64,000 nucleotides of DNA from Roseomonas sp. HF4 (GTDB taxonomy: Bacteria > Pseudomonadota > Alphaproteobacteria > Acetobacterales > Acetobacteraceae): NCBI RefSeq assembly GCF_005222755.1, contig NZ_STGD01000001.1, forward strand, positions 124,001-188,000. The letters run 5' to 3'. The notes under the pieces were generated by a model. The model saw only the letters and a list, made by a program, of their open reading frames with translations. It made no database searches and was not told where the DNA came from. The stretch's first letter is position 1. Each line of letters opens with the position of its first letter. The position numbers and the translations under genes are program-made. Positions 41,347-49,452 of this stretch are shown piece after piece.

Positions 41347-42189
41347 ATGCAGGACCTGGTCGCGCGGATGAACGCCATCTGCGACGTGCAGCTCTTCGAC
41401 ACGACCTGGTACGTGAAGGACCTCAGGACCGGCGCCGAGGCGGATCGCCGCGGCGACGTGGTCCTGCCATCCGCCAGCACGCGCAAGACCTCGATCCTGA
41501 TGCACGCGCTGAGCAAGGTGCATGAGGGCGCGCTGCGGCTGGACGAGCCCTGCACGATCGAGGCGCGCCTGCAGGAGGGCGTGGACAGTGGGACGTACCA
41601 GTACATGACGCCGGGCTGCGTCATCCCGCTGCGCGACGCGCTGGTGAACATGATCATCACCAGCGACAACGTCTGCACGCAGATCGTGCTGGAGCGGCTG
41701 GACCGGGACGCGTTGAACGCCTGGTGCCACCGGATCGGCATGAAGGGCATGACGCACCGGGTGAACTTCCCGCCGCCGGGCCTGCCCTGGGACCATCCGG
41801 TGGAGGCGGTGGCGAGCACCTCGGCCCGCGACCAGGGCGTGCTGCTGGACCGCATGGTGGCCGGGGCGTCGGACGATGCCGCGGCGGCCTTCCTGGGGGC
41901 CACGCCGACGCTGTGCCGTCTGGGGTTGGATATCCTGTCCTGGCAACGGCTGCGGAACCTGATCCCGTCGCTGCTGCCGCAGAAGGCGAAGGTCGCGAAC
42001 AAGACCGGGCGCGGGCCGCGCGGGCGGATGGATGCGGGCGTGGTCTACAAGGACGACCGGCCGCGCTTCATCATCAGCGTCTACCTGGACCAGGTGCCGG
42101 ACACCTTGCCGGATGGCCTGCCTGGCTTTACCGCCGCCTATGCGACGGCCGGGCGCCTGGCCCGCGCCTGCTGGGATGCGATGGACTGA
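41347..42189 (+). CDS. Serine hydrolase, class A beta-lactamase-like
   Basis: 280 residues. The penicillin-binding/beta-lactamase fold motifs are all present: S44-x-x-K47 (STRK), S106-D-N (TSDNVC) and K219-T-G (NKTGRG). There is no signal peptide, and the ExxxN loop of true class A beta-lactamases is not seen. An intracellular amidase/esterase role (as in 6-aminohexanoate hydrolase relatives) is thus more likely than antibiotic resistance. The ATG follows gggagg. It is the first gene of an operon with a MaoC-like hydratase and a CitE-like lyase, 1 base before the next start. Confidence 0.8.
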   Translation: MQDLVARMNAICDVQLFDTTWYVKDLRTGAEADRRGDVVLPSASTRKTSILMHALSKVHEGALRLDEPCTIEARLQEGVDSGTYQYMTPGCVIPLRDALVNMIITSDNVCTQIVLERLDRDALNAWCHRIGMKGMTHRVNFPPPGLPWDHPVEAVASTSARDQGVLLDRMVAGASDDAAAAFLGATPTLCRLGLDILSWQRLRNLIPSLLPQKAKVANKTGRGPRGRMDAGVVYKDDRPRFIISVYLDQVPDTLPDGLPGFTAAYATAGRLARACWDAMD

Positions 42190-42190
42190 C

Positions 42191-43066
42191 ATGACGAGTG
42201 ATGCCGAATTCGAGGCCGCGATCGCGGGCCTCCAGGACTGGGTCGGGCGCGAGCGGGTGGTGGAGGACGAGATCGGCCTGTCTTCCGCGCGGCGCATCGC
42301 GGGGATGCTCGACATCGACCCCGCGACGCTGCGGCAGGACGACGAATTGCCGCCGCACTGGTTCACGATGTTCTTCCCCGACATCGCCAGGCAGAGCGAC
42401 ATCGGCCCCGACGGGCACCCGAACAAGGGCGTGTTCCTGCCGCCCATCCCGCTGCCGCGGCGCATGGGCGCGGGGCGGCGGGTCACGATCGAAGGGTCGC
42501 TCCGGATCGGCGAGCCCGCCATCAAGCGCGCGATCGTCGCGCAGGTGGCACCCCGGATCGGACGGACCGGGCGGATGGCGGTGCTGACGATGCGGCACGT
42601 CATCGAGACGCGCGGCCAGGTGATCGCGGTGGACGAGTTCGACGCCCTGTACCGGGAGGCGCCGCAGCCGGGGCAGGCGAGCCCGACCTCCCCGCCGCAG
42701 CCGGCGCCGGCGGACGGCATCTATGCGGACACGGTGGTGCTCTCCTCGCCGCTCGTGTTCCGCTATTCCTCGGTGACCTGGAACGCGCACCGCATCCACT
42801 ACGACGCGGACTACGCGCGGAACGAGGAAGGCTACCCGGCCACGGTGCAGAATGGCGGGCTGACCATGCAGCTGATGCTGGACGCGGCGCTGAAGCGGGC
42901 CCAGGGCCGGCTCAGGGGCTTCACGGCACGGCTGTCGCGCCCCCTCTGGGTGGGCGACACCGTGACGCTCTGTGGCGCGGCGCCCGCGGATGAAAAGATG
43001 CGCTGCTGGGCCACCGACAAGGACGGGCATCTCTGCGCGACGATGGAGCTGGAGTTCGCGGCATGA
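42191..43066 (+). CDS. FAS1-like / MaoC-type dehydratase (mesaconyl-CoA hydratase-like)
   Basis: 291 residues. An N-terminal hot-dog domain (about 20-150, LPPHWFTMFFPDIARQSDIG) and a C-terminal MaoC hot-dog domain (about 175-290). SSVTWNAHRIHYDADYARNE carries the catalytic Asn/His-type residues in the hydratase-2 position. The layout equals mesaconyl-C4-CoA hydratase and itaconyl-CoA hydratase-like proteins of C5-dicarboxylate metabolism. A CitE-type lyase immediately downstream (ATGA overlap) would cleave a citramalyl-CoA-like product, giving a coherent two-step pathway. The exact acyl-CoA remains unproven. Confidence 0.8.
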   Translation: MTSDAEFEAAIAGLQDWVGRERVVEDEIGLSSARRIAGMLDIDPATLRQDDELPPHWFTMFFPDIARQSDIGPDGHPNKGVFLPPIPLPRRMGAGRRVTIEGSLRIGEPAIKRAIVAQVAPRIGRTGRMAVLTMRHVIETRGQVIAVDEFDALYREAPQPGQASPTSPPQPAPADGIYADTVVLSSPLVFRYSSVTWNAHRIHYDADYARNEEGYPATVQNGGLTMQLMLDAALKRAQGRLRGFTARLSRPLWVGDTVTLCGAAPADEKMRCWATDKDGHLCATMELEFAA

Positions 43067-43932
43067 CGCGCGCATCCCCCGCGACGTGGCGGTCGCTGAT
43101 GTTCGTCCCCGCGACGGGGGAGAAGTTCGTGGCGCGCGCCCATGCGCGCGGGGCGGATGTGGTGATCCTCGACCTCGAGGATTCGATCCCGCCCGAGGCG
43201 AAGCAGGCGGCGCGCGATGCGCTGGCCAGGGCAGCCGCGACCGTCGGCCAGGCCGGCGCGGAGGTGGCGGTCAGGATCAACCGCCCGCTGGACCTCGCCG
43301 TGCCGGACATCGCCGCCGCGGTGATGCCGCCCGTCGGCACGCTGATGCTGCCGAAGACCATGGGGCCGGAACATGTGCGGCTGCTGTCGGAACTGGTGGC
43401 GGCGCGGGAAGCGGCGCAGGGCATGACACCCGGCCATACGCGCTTCGTCGCGGTGGTGGAGACGCCGGATGCGCTGCCGCTGCTGGGCGCGATCGCGGCC
43501 GCCGACCGGCGCGTGGTGGCGCTCGGCATCGGGGCGGAGGATCTCGCCACCGAGCTCGGCGCCGTGCCGGGGGCGGACATGCTCTACCACTTCGGGATGA
43601 TGGTGGTGGCCGCGGCGCGTGCCGCGGGGATCCAGCCGATGGGCTCGGTCGGACCGTTCGCGGATTTCTCTGACCTCGAGGCGTATCGCGCGTCGCTGCG
43701 CCGGTCGCGCGCGCTGGGCTTTTCCTGCCAGGCCTGCATCCATCCCGCGCAGGTGGCGGTGATCAACGAGGAATACGGGCCCTCCCCCACCGAGGTCGAC
43801 CGCGCGCGGCGGCTGATCGCGGCCTTCGATGTCGCGCTCGCCGAAGGCAAGGGCGCGGTCGCCTTCGAAGGGGCGATGATCGACCTGCCGGTGGTGGAGC
43901 GCGCGCGGCGGGTGCTGGCGCGGGTCAGGTGA
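43063..43932 (+). CDS. CitE-like CoA ester lyase (HpcH/HpaI family)
   Basis: 289 residues. WRSLMFVPATGEKFVARAHA, VILDLEDSIPPEAKQAARD (metal-binding Glu/Asp), AVRINRPLDL, FVAVVETPDALPLL and VVALGIGAEDLATELGA, then GFSCQACIHPAQVAVINEEY, match CitE-type beta-methylmalyl/citramalyl-CoA lyases, a Mg2+ TIM barrel. In this operon it likely splits a citramalyl-CoA-like ester to pyruvate or glyoxylate plus acyl-CoA. It could also be a malyl-CoA lyase. It is the last gene before a convergent junction occupied by palindrome copy D. Confidence 0.85.
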   Translation: MTRASPATWRSLMFVPATGEKFVARAHARGADVVILDLEDSIPPEAKQAARDALARAAATVGQAGAEVAVRINRPLDLAVPDIAAAVMPPVGTLMLPKTMGPEHVRLLSELVAAREAAQGMTPGHTRFVAVVETPDALPLLGAIAAADRRVVALGIGAEDLATELGAVPGADMLYHFGMMVVAAARAAGIQPMGSVGPFADFSDLEAYRASLRRSRALGFSCQACIHPAQVAVINEEYGPSPTEVDRARRLIAAFDVALAEGKGAVAFEGAMIDLPVVERARRVLARVR

Positions 43933-43934
43933 GG

Positions 43935-44106
43935 TTGGGGGAGGAGAACCTCCCCCAAACCGGGCCCCACGACGTTGCTGCGCACCGCCGCGGGGACCCC
44001 AAGCCCTCCCTTCTCTGGCACCTGGCGCCGATCCTGGGTGGTGGGTCGCCAGAAGCCAGAAAAGGTTGAGGGGGGTGTGGGGGGAGAAGTTCCCTTCTCC
44101 CCCCAC
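43935..44106. repeat. REPIN-like palindromic element, copy D
   Basis: It lies between the convergent CitE and PanE-like genes. Left hairpin with gggggagg-agaa-cctccccc plus tt/aa (43935-43958). Inner stem cttctctggcacctggcg (44010-44027) with cgccagaagccagaaaag (44047-44064), imperfect. Right hairpin ggggggagaag-ttcc-cttctcccccc (44079-44104, 11 bp). The left arm resembles the right arms of A-C and the right arm resembles the left arms, so the whole is in the opposite orientation to A, B, C and F. Confidence 0.85.
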
Positions 44107-44115
44107 CCTACATCG

Positions 44116-45183
44116 TCAATTGAGCCGCAGCCCCCGGATCAGGTCGGGCGACGGCGCCGCCTCCCCCCGCTCGACGCGCTTCACGATCTCGGTCAGCGCG
44201 GCGTTCGCGGGCGCGGCGATGCCGATCCCGGCGCCGCGGGCCACGACGAAGCCGTTCAGGAACTCGATCTCGGTGCGCCGGCCCTTCATCATGTCCTGGC
44301 CCATCGAGGCGCGGTGCGCGCCGCCGCCGGGCTTCTGCGTATCGGCCAGGCGCTGCGCGTCGTAGGCGCGGCGGGCCGCGTCGTCGCCTTCCCCGGCACG
44401 GGCGATGACCTCGGGGTCGAGGTGCAGGATCTCCTCGAGGTCGTAGCCCAGCGCCTGGCCGATGCGGATCGCCTCGCTGCCCAGCCGCGCGGCGAAGGCG
44501 CGGATGGCGTCGTCGGCCGTGGCCTCCTTCGCGACCAGGCCCGTGGCGGCGGCGATCCCGTTGCCCATGACGTTGGCGGTGAGCTTCGACCAGCGTTCGC
44601 CCCAGAGGTTCGGCGTGGTCAGCGCGGAATCGGACAGCGCCAGCAGCGAGGTGACGAATTCCGCACGCGGGGAGATCCGGCCATGCGGCTCCCCCACGCG
44701 ATAGACGGTGTGCGACGCGCCGGACTTGCCAGCCGCGCGCTTCACCAGCCCCGGCGCGGAGAGCTCGACCGTGATGAGGGAGGCGATCGCGCCGAGCACG
44801 CGGCCCCAGCCGACGATGCCCGCGATGACCTCCTCGTTGATGCAGTTCTGCAGCGAGACGACGTAGCCGCCCGGCGAGAGGTACTGCGCGATCATCGTCG
44901 TCGCCCAGGCGGTGTCGTAGGACTTCATGCAGACGAAGGCGATGTCGACCGGGCGCTGCTTCGCGAAGGACTGCAGCTCGGTCAGGTGAATGGCGTTCAC
45001 CGGCACGGTGAACTCCGGCACGTCCTTCAGGTGGGCGATGGTCAGGCCGCGCGACCGCATGGCCTCGACATGCTCCGGCCAGGGGTCGACGAAGGTGACG
45101 TCGTGGCCGGCCTCGGCCATGTAGGCGCCGGCGTAGCCGCCGACGGCGCCGGCGCCGATGACGGCGATGCGGGGTTTGGTCAT
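44116..45183 (-). CDS. Ketopantoate reductase-like (PanE/ApbA) dehydrogenase
   Basis: 355 residues, longer than the usual 300. Rossmann start IAVIGAGAVGGYAGAYMAEA, FVCMKSYDTAWATTMIAQYL with the conserved catalytic-region Lys, VVSLQNCINEEVIAGIVGWG and the ApbA_C domain (GERWSKLTANVMGNGIAAAT, TEIEFLNGFVVARGAGIGIA). It reduces a 2-keto-acid with NADPH or oxidises the reverse; the bigger size suggests a catabolic paralogue rather than pantothenate synthesis. Its ATG overlaps the stop of the oxidoreductase gene before it. Confidence 0.8.
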   Translation of the reverse strand: MTKPRIAVIGAGAVGGYAGAYMAEAGHDVTFVDPWPEHVEAMRSRGLTIAHLKDVPEFTVPVNAIHLTELQSFAKQRPVDIAFVCMKSYDTAWATTMIAQYLSPGGYVVSLQNCINEEVIAGIVGWGRVLGAIASLITVELSAPGLVKRAAGKSGASHTVYRVGEPHGRISPRAEFVTSLLALSDSALTTPNLWGERWSKLTANVMGNGIAAATGLVAKEATADDAIRAFAARLGSEAIRIGQALGYDLEEILHLDPEVIARAGEGDDAARRAYDAQRLADTQKPGGGAHRASMGQDMMKGRRTEIEFLNGFVVARGAGIGIAAPANAALTEIVKRVERGEAAPSPDLIRGLRLN

Positions 45184-46139
45184 GCGTGTCCTCCGGCGAT
45201 GGCCGTCTCGATGGCAAGCGCCACCTTGAGCGCGCGCCGACCGGCCGCACCGTCCACCACCACGGGCGCGCCGTCCAGGCAGGCCGCGACGAAGGCGGCC
45301 TGCTCGGCCTCCAGGCTGTCGTGGTCGGTCCAGGTGGCGCGGTCGATGCCGGAGCCGGGCAAGGCCACGACCGGCTCGGCCCCGCCGCGGCGCAGCACCG
45401 CCAGCGAGCGGTCGAGGAAATTCACCGCCATCTCGCCCTCCGTGCCGAGGACGCGCAGGCGGCGTTCCATGGCGAGCGAGACGCGCGACGCGGTCAGCAC
45501 CGCCGCCCGACCGCCGGGAAAGCGCAGGCGGGCGACCGCGAAGTCCGGGCGCTCGGAGGCGACGGCGCTGCCCACGGCCTCGATCGCCTCGGGCATGTCG
45601 CCGGCCAGTTCGAGCACCAGGTCGATGTCGTGGATCATCAGGTCGAGCACGACCGAGACGTCGAGGCTGCGCGGCCGGAAGGGCGCCGCGCGGACCGCGT
45701 CCCAGGACAGCGCGCGGCCACCGGCGGGCGCGCCCGTGACGGCGCGGAAGGCGGCCGAGAAACGCTCGATATGGCCGACCTGGAGCACGCGGCGCCCGGC
45801 CTCGGCGCGGGCGATCAGCGCATCGGCTTCGTCGAGCGTCGCGGCGATCGGCTTCTCGACGAACACATGCTTCCCGGCGGCGAGCGCGGCCTCGGCCAGC
45901 GCGAAATGGAAGCGGGTCGGCGCGGCGACGACCACGGCATCGGCGGCGGCGATCAGCGCGGCGGCGTCCATCGGGGGTGCGGCGGCCTCGGCGCCCACCG
46001 CGGCGGCACGGCCGGCATCGGCATCGTGCAGGCCGACCAGGCGGATGCGCGGGTTGGCGGCGGCCTTCAGCGCATGGAAGCGGCCGAAATGGCCGACGCC
46101 GAGGATGCCGAGGGCAAGGGGGGTGGAGGGGGCGCTCAT
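45180..46139 (-). CDS. Gfo/Idh/MocA family oxidoreductase (second)
   Basis: 319 residues. GILGVGHFGRFHALKAAANP is the Rossmann start, HVFVEKPIAATLDEADALIA has the EKP motif, and VVLDLMIHDIDLVLELAGDM holds the usual catalytic His. The C-terminal domain follows. Gfo/Idh proteins of this size act on inositol, UDP-sugars or similar substrates. It is cotranslated with the PanE-like gene (overlap ATGA), so both may act on one metabolite. It shares no close motif string with the first Gfo/Idh protein near 17 kb beyond the family signatures. Confidence 0.8.
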   Translation of the reverse strand: MSAPSTPLALGILGVGHFGRFHALKAAANPRIRLVGLHDADAGRAAAVGAEAAAPPMDAAALIAAADAVVVAAPTRFHFALAEAALAAGKHVFVEKPIAATLDEADALIARAEAGRRVLQVGHIERFSAAFRAVTGAPAGGRALSWDAVRAAPFRPRSLDVSVVLDLMIHDIDLVLELAGDMPEAIEAVGSAVASERPDFAVARLRFPGGRAAVLTASRVSLAMERRLRVLGTEGEMAVNFLDRSLAVLRRGGAEPVVALPGSGIDRATWTDHDSLEAEQAAFVAACLDGAPVVVDGAAGRRALKVALAIETAIAGGHA

Positions 46140-46256
46140 GCGGCGCTCGTAACGCAGTCGGGGCCGGGGCGGTATCCCCCGGGGGCGGCCCTCGTGGCGC
46201 TTCTGGGCCGCCGGCCGGCATGTTACCGTCGGGCGGGGCGCGGGAGGAACGATGCG

Positions 46257-46502
46257 ATGTCCGGCCTGAAGGGTGTCTATCGCGGCCAGGTGGTGAACGC
46301 GGCGGACCCGATGCAGCAGCAAAGGGTGCAGATCCGGTGCGAGTCGGCCCTCGGCGGCGGCATTTCCGCCTGGGCGGCGTGCAGCCTGCCCCCGGGTGCC
46401 AATGCCGGCGGCGCCGCCTACCGGGTGGGCGACAAGGTCTGGATCGCCTTCGAGAACGGCGATGCCAACCACCCGGTCGTGATGGGGCGCATGGGCGGCT
46501 GA
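46257..46502 (+). CDS. Small baseplate-assembly-V/Gp5-OB-like protein
   Basis: 81 residues only. LKGVYRGQVVNAADPMQQQR, VQIRCESALGG and YRVGDKVWIAFENGDANHPV followed by VMGRMGG are the OB-fold signature of phage baseplate V, T4 gp5 and VgrG proteins (the P-x-x-x-x-R-V and F-E-x-G-D-x-x-x-P-V-x-x-G pattern). No lysozyme, spike or tail genes are near. The ATG at 46257 has gggagga upstream, and a hairpin follows the stop. It could be a lone OB domain from a contractile-injection or phage remnant, or a functional small protein. Confidence 0.65.
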   Translation: MSGLKGVYRGQVVNAADPMQQQRVQIRCESALGGGISAWAACSLPPGANAGGAAYRVGDKVWIAFENGDANHPVVMGRMGG

Positions 46503-46528
46503 TACGCCCGGCGCTGTCGCCGGACGTA
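46503..46528 (+). terminator. Imperfect hairpin after the OB-domain gene
   Basis: tacgcccggcg and cgccggacgta can pair with one bulge directly past the stop codon (46503-46528). There is no clear T-run. The following roughly 190 bases up to secDF have no gene. Confidence 0.35.
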
Positions 46529-46721
46529 TCTGCGCGCAGGGTTGGCGTGGCGGCTGCGCGCGATACCAAAGCCATGCCGGCGGCCGCGCGACCGCTTCAC
46601 GGGTCAACGCGTGCGGCCGCTGGCATGGCACCCCGCCCCGGGGCAGGCGCGGCGCGGGGTTGCATCGGCAGGCCCCCCTCGCCATTGTCCGGCCCGCGCA
46701 ACCCTGGGGTATCGACTGGTT

Positions 46722-49295
46722 ATGCTGCATTTCGGGCGCTGGAAAACCGCGGCCATCCTGCTGGTCTGCCTGGTCGGGACGCTGGTCAGCATCCCGAACC
46801 TGATCCCGCGCGCAGCCTTCCCCGACTGGTTCCCGGTGCGGCAGGTCAACCTTGGCCTCGACCTGCGCGGCGGGTCGTACCTGCTGCTCGAGGTGGACCT
46901 CAACACCGTGGTCCGCGAGCGCCTGGACAGCATGGTGGACGGCGCGCGGACGCGGCTGCGCCAGGGCAACATCCGCTACGTGAACCTGGCGTCCGACGCG
47001 CCCAACCGGCGCATCGGGCTGCGCGTGACCGACGCGGCGCAGGTGCAGGCCGCCGTCGCGGCACTGCGCGAACTGGGCAACCCGATCCGCGCGAGCACCG
47101 GGCAGGACATCCCCGATGTCGAGGTGACGACCGAGGCCGACGGGCAGGTCTGGGTGACGCTGACCGAGGCCGGGCTGCGCGCCAAGGCAGGCTCGGCGGT
47201 CGAGCAGTCGATCGAGATCGTGCGCCGGCGCGTGGACGAGACCGGCGTGGCCGAGGCGCTGATCGCGCGCCAGGGCTCGCAGCGCATCCTCGTCACCCTG
47301 CCCGGCGTCGAGGACCCGAACCGGATCAAGGACCTGCTCGGCCGCACCGCGCGCATGACCTTCCACCTGGTGGACGAGGCGGCAACGCTGGCCGCGACGC
47401 CCCCGCCCGGCGTGATGATCCTGCCCGGCGAGCGGGACGGCGAACGCTTCGGCGTCCGCCGCCGCGTCGAGGTGGACGGCGCCAACCTGACCAATGCGCG
47501 CGCCGGCCAGGACAGCCGCACCGGCGAATGGGTGGTAAACTTCACCTTCGATTCCATCGGCACGCGCCGCTTCGCACAGATCACGCGCGAGAACGTCGGC
47601 CGCCCCTTCGCCGTGGTGCTCGACAACAAGGTGATCACGGCGCCCGTGATCCGCGAGCCGATCCTGGGCGGCCAGGGCCAGATCAGCGGCAACTTCACGG
47701 TCCGAAGCGCCAATGACCTCGCGGTCCTGCTGCGCGCCGGCGCCCTGCCCGCGCCGCTGACGGTCGTGGAGGAACGCACCGTCGGGCCGGAACTCGGCGC
47801 GGACGCCATCCGCGCGGGCATGATCTCGCTCGCGGCCGGGACGGTCTTCGTCTTCCTGTATATGGGCTTCGCCTACGGGCTGTTCGGCTGGTATGCGAAT
47901 GGCGCGCTGTTCTTCAACCTGATCCTGATGATGGCGGCGCTGTCCCTGATGGAGGGCACGCTGACCCTGCCCGGCATCGCCGGCATCGTGCTGACGCTCG
48001 GCACCGCGCTCGACGCCAATATCCTGATCAACGAACGCATCAGGGAGGAAGTGAAGAACGGGCGAACACCGGCCAATGCGCTCGAGGCCGGCTACACCAA
48101 GGCGTCCGGCACCATCCTCGACAGCAACCTCACGAACCTGATCGCCATGGCCTGCCTCTACGGCTTCGGCTCGGGGCCGGTGAAGGGTTTCGCGGTGACG
48201 GTCGCGATCGGCACCATCGTGCAGATGTGGACGGCGACGGTGCTGACGCGCCTCGTCATCTCCTGGTGGTTCAAGCGCACGCGGGCCAAGGAGCTGCCGG
48301 TCCTGGAACGCCCGGGGCTGAGCTTCCTCCAGCGCCTCGGCCGGCCGCTGTTCCGCATCGTGCCGGATGCGACGAGCATCCCCTTCATGCGGGGTGCGCG
48401 GATCGGCCTGCTGACCTCGGCCATCCTGTCGAGCGCCTCGGTCGTGCTCGCGGTCTATCCGGGGCTCGAGAAGGGCATCGACTTCAAGGGCGGCATCGAG
48501 ATGGAGGTGCGCACGCCCGGGCCCGGCGACATCGGCCTGCTGCGCGGCACCGTGGGCGGGCTCGGACTCGGCGATGCGATCGTCCTGCAGTTCGGCGACC
48601 CATCCACCTTCGCCGTGCGCCTGCCCGCGCAGGGCGACGAGGGCGCGGTGCAGCGCGCCGTCAACCAGGTGCGGGGCGCCCTGGAACAGGCGGTGCCAGG
48701 CACGCGCATCCTGCGGGTCGAGGCCGTGGGCAACCGCATCTCGGACGAGTTGTTCCTGGGCGGCATGATCGCGCTCGGCCTCTCCTTCGCGGCGATGCTG
48801 CTCTACATCTGGTTCCGCTTCGAATGGCAGTTCGCCATAGCCGGCGTGGTCACGCTGCTGCTCGACACCACCAAGGTGGTGGGCGTGATGGTCGTCACCG
48901 GGATCGAGTTCAACCTGACGACGGTCGCGGCCATCCTGACCATCATCGGCTTCAACGCCAACGACAAGGTCGTGGTGTTCGACCGGATGCGGGAGAACCT
49001 GCGCAAGTTCAAGACCATGCCGCTCGAGGAACTGGTCGACCGCTCGATCAACGAGACTCTGAACCGCACGCTCGGCACTTCGATGACGCTGCTGCTGGCG
49101 GCGCTGCCGCTCGCGCTGTTCGGGGGCGAGACGCTGGCGGGCTTCGGCTGGCTGATGATCGCGGGGATCATCATCGGGACTTCGTCGTCCACCTTCATCG
49201 CGGCGCCGATCGTGCTGTTCACCGGGCGGACGCGGCTGCGCCGGGCGGAGGAGCCGGCGCCGCCGCCGGCCGGGGCGAAGGCGGCGAAGCGGTAG
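46722..49295 (+). CDS. secDF: Fused SecDF protein-export membrane protein
   Basis: 857 residues combining SecD and SecF in one chain. SecD half: helix 1 (AILLVCLVGTLVSIPNLIP), P1 region starting VNLGLDLRGGSYLLLEVDLN, VEQSIEIVRRRVDETGVAEA, then five helices with LGTALDANILINERIREE (the conserved DAN motif). SecF half from about 555: PGLEKGIDFKGGIEMEVRTP, and GFNANDKVVVFDRMRENLRK. It uses the proton gradient to complete Sec-dependent translocation. Proteobacteria usually have separate secD and secF, so this is either the sole copy or an extra one. It stands apart from yajC. Confidence 0.92.
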   Translation: MLHFGRWKTAAILLVCLVGTLVSIPNLIPRAAFPDWFPVRQVNLGLDLRGGSYLLLEVDLNTVVRERLDSMVDGARTRLRQGNIRYVNLASDAPNRRIGLRVTDAAQVQAAVAALRELGNPIRASTGQDIPDVEVTTEADGQVWVTLTEAGLRAKAGSAVEQSIEIVRRRVDETGVAEALIARQGSQRILVTLPGVEDPNRIKDLLGRTARMTFHLVDEAATLAATPPPGVMILPGERDGERFGVRRRVEVDGANLTNARAGQDSRTGEWVVNFTFDSIGTRRFAQITRENVGRPFAVVLDNKVITAPVIREPILGGQGQISGNFTVRSANDLAVLLRAGALPAPLTVVEERTVGPELGADAIRAGMISLAAGTVFVFLYMGFAYGLFGWYANGALFFNLILMMAALSLMEGTLTLPGIAGIVLTLGTALDANILINERIREEVKNGRTPANALEAGYTKASGTILDSNLTNLIAMACLYGFGSGPVKGFAVTVAIGTIVQMWTATVLTRLVISWWFKRTRAKELPVLERPGLSFLQRLGRPLFRIVPDATSIPFMRGARIGLLTSAILSSASVVLAVYPGLEKGIDFKGGIEMEVRTPGPGDIGLLRGTVGGLGLGDAIVLQFGDPSTFAVRLPAQGDEGAVQRAVNQVRGALEQAVPGTRILRVEAVGNRISDELFLGGMIALGLSFAAMLLYIWFRFEWQFAIAGVVTLLLDTTKVVGVMVVTGIEFNLTTVAAILTIIGFNANDKVVVFDRMRENLRKFKTMPLEELVDRSINETLNRTLGTSMTLLLAALPLALFGGETLAGFGWLMIAGIIIGTSSSTFIAAPIVLFTGRTRLRRAEEPAPPPAGAKAAKR

Positions 49296-49307
49296 CGCTT
49301 CGGAAGG

Positions 49308-49437
49308 TCGGGGGAAGAGAACCTCGCCCGAACCCCCTCCCTTCTTTGTCGTTTGGCGCTGACCCTTCGAGGATCGGTCCCAAACGACAAAGAAGGTTGA
49401 GGGGGGTGTGGGGGGAGAAGTTCCCTTCTCCCCCCAC
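49308..49437. repeat. REPIN-like palindromic element, copy E
   Basis: It lies between the convergent secDF and iron alcohol dehydrogenase genes. The left hairpin (49308-49331) is degenerate around an agaa loop. The inner stem ccttctttgtcgtttgg (49340-49356) pairs perfectly over 17 bp with ccaaacgacaaagaagg (49380-49396). Right hairpin gtggggggagaag-ttcc-cttctccccccac (49408-49437, 13 bp). The right flank matches copy D nearly base for base. Confidence 0.88.
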
Positions 49438-49452
49438 GGCTCCCTTCCCCGA

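Noticed and set aside
41347-42189. Antibiotic-resistance beta-lactamase
   Set aside because: There is no signal peptide or class A Glu-loop motif, and the operon context is metabolic.
46257-46502. Prophage region
   Set aside because: A single small OB-fold gene with no other phage genes, integrase or attachment repeats nearby.
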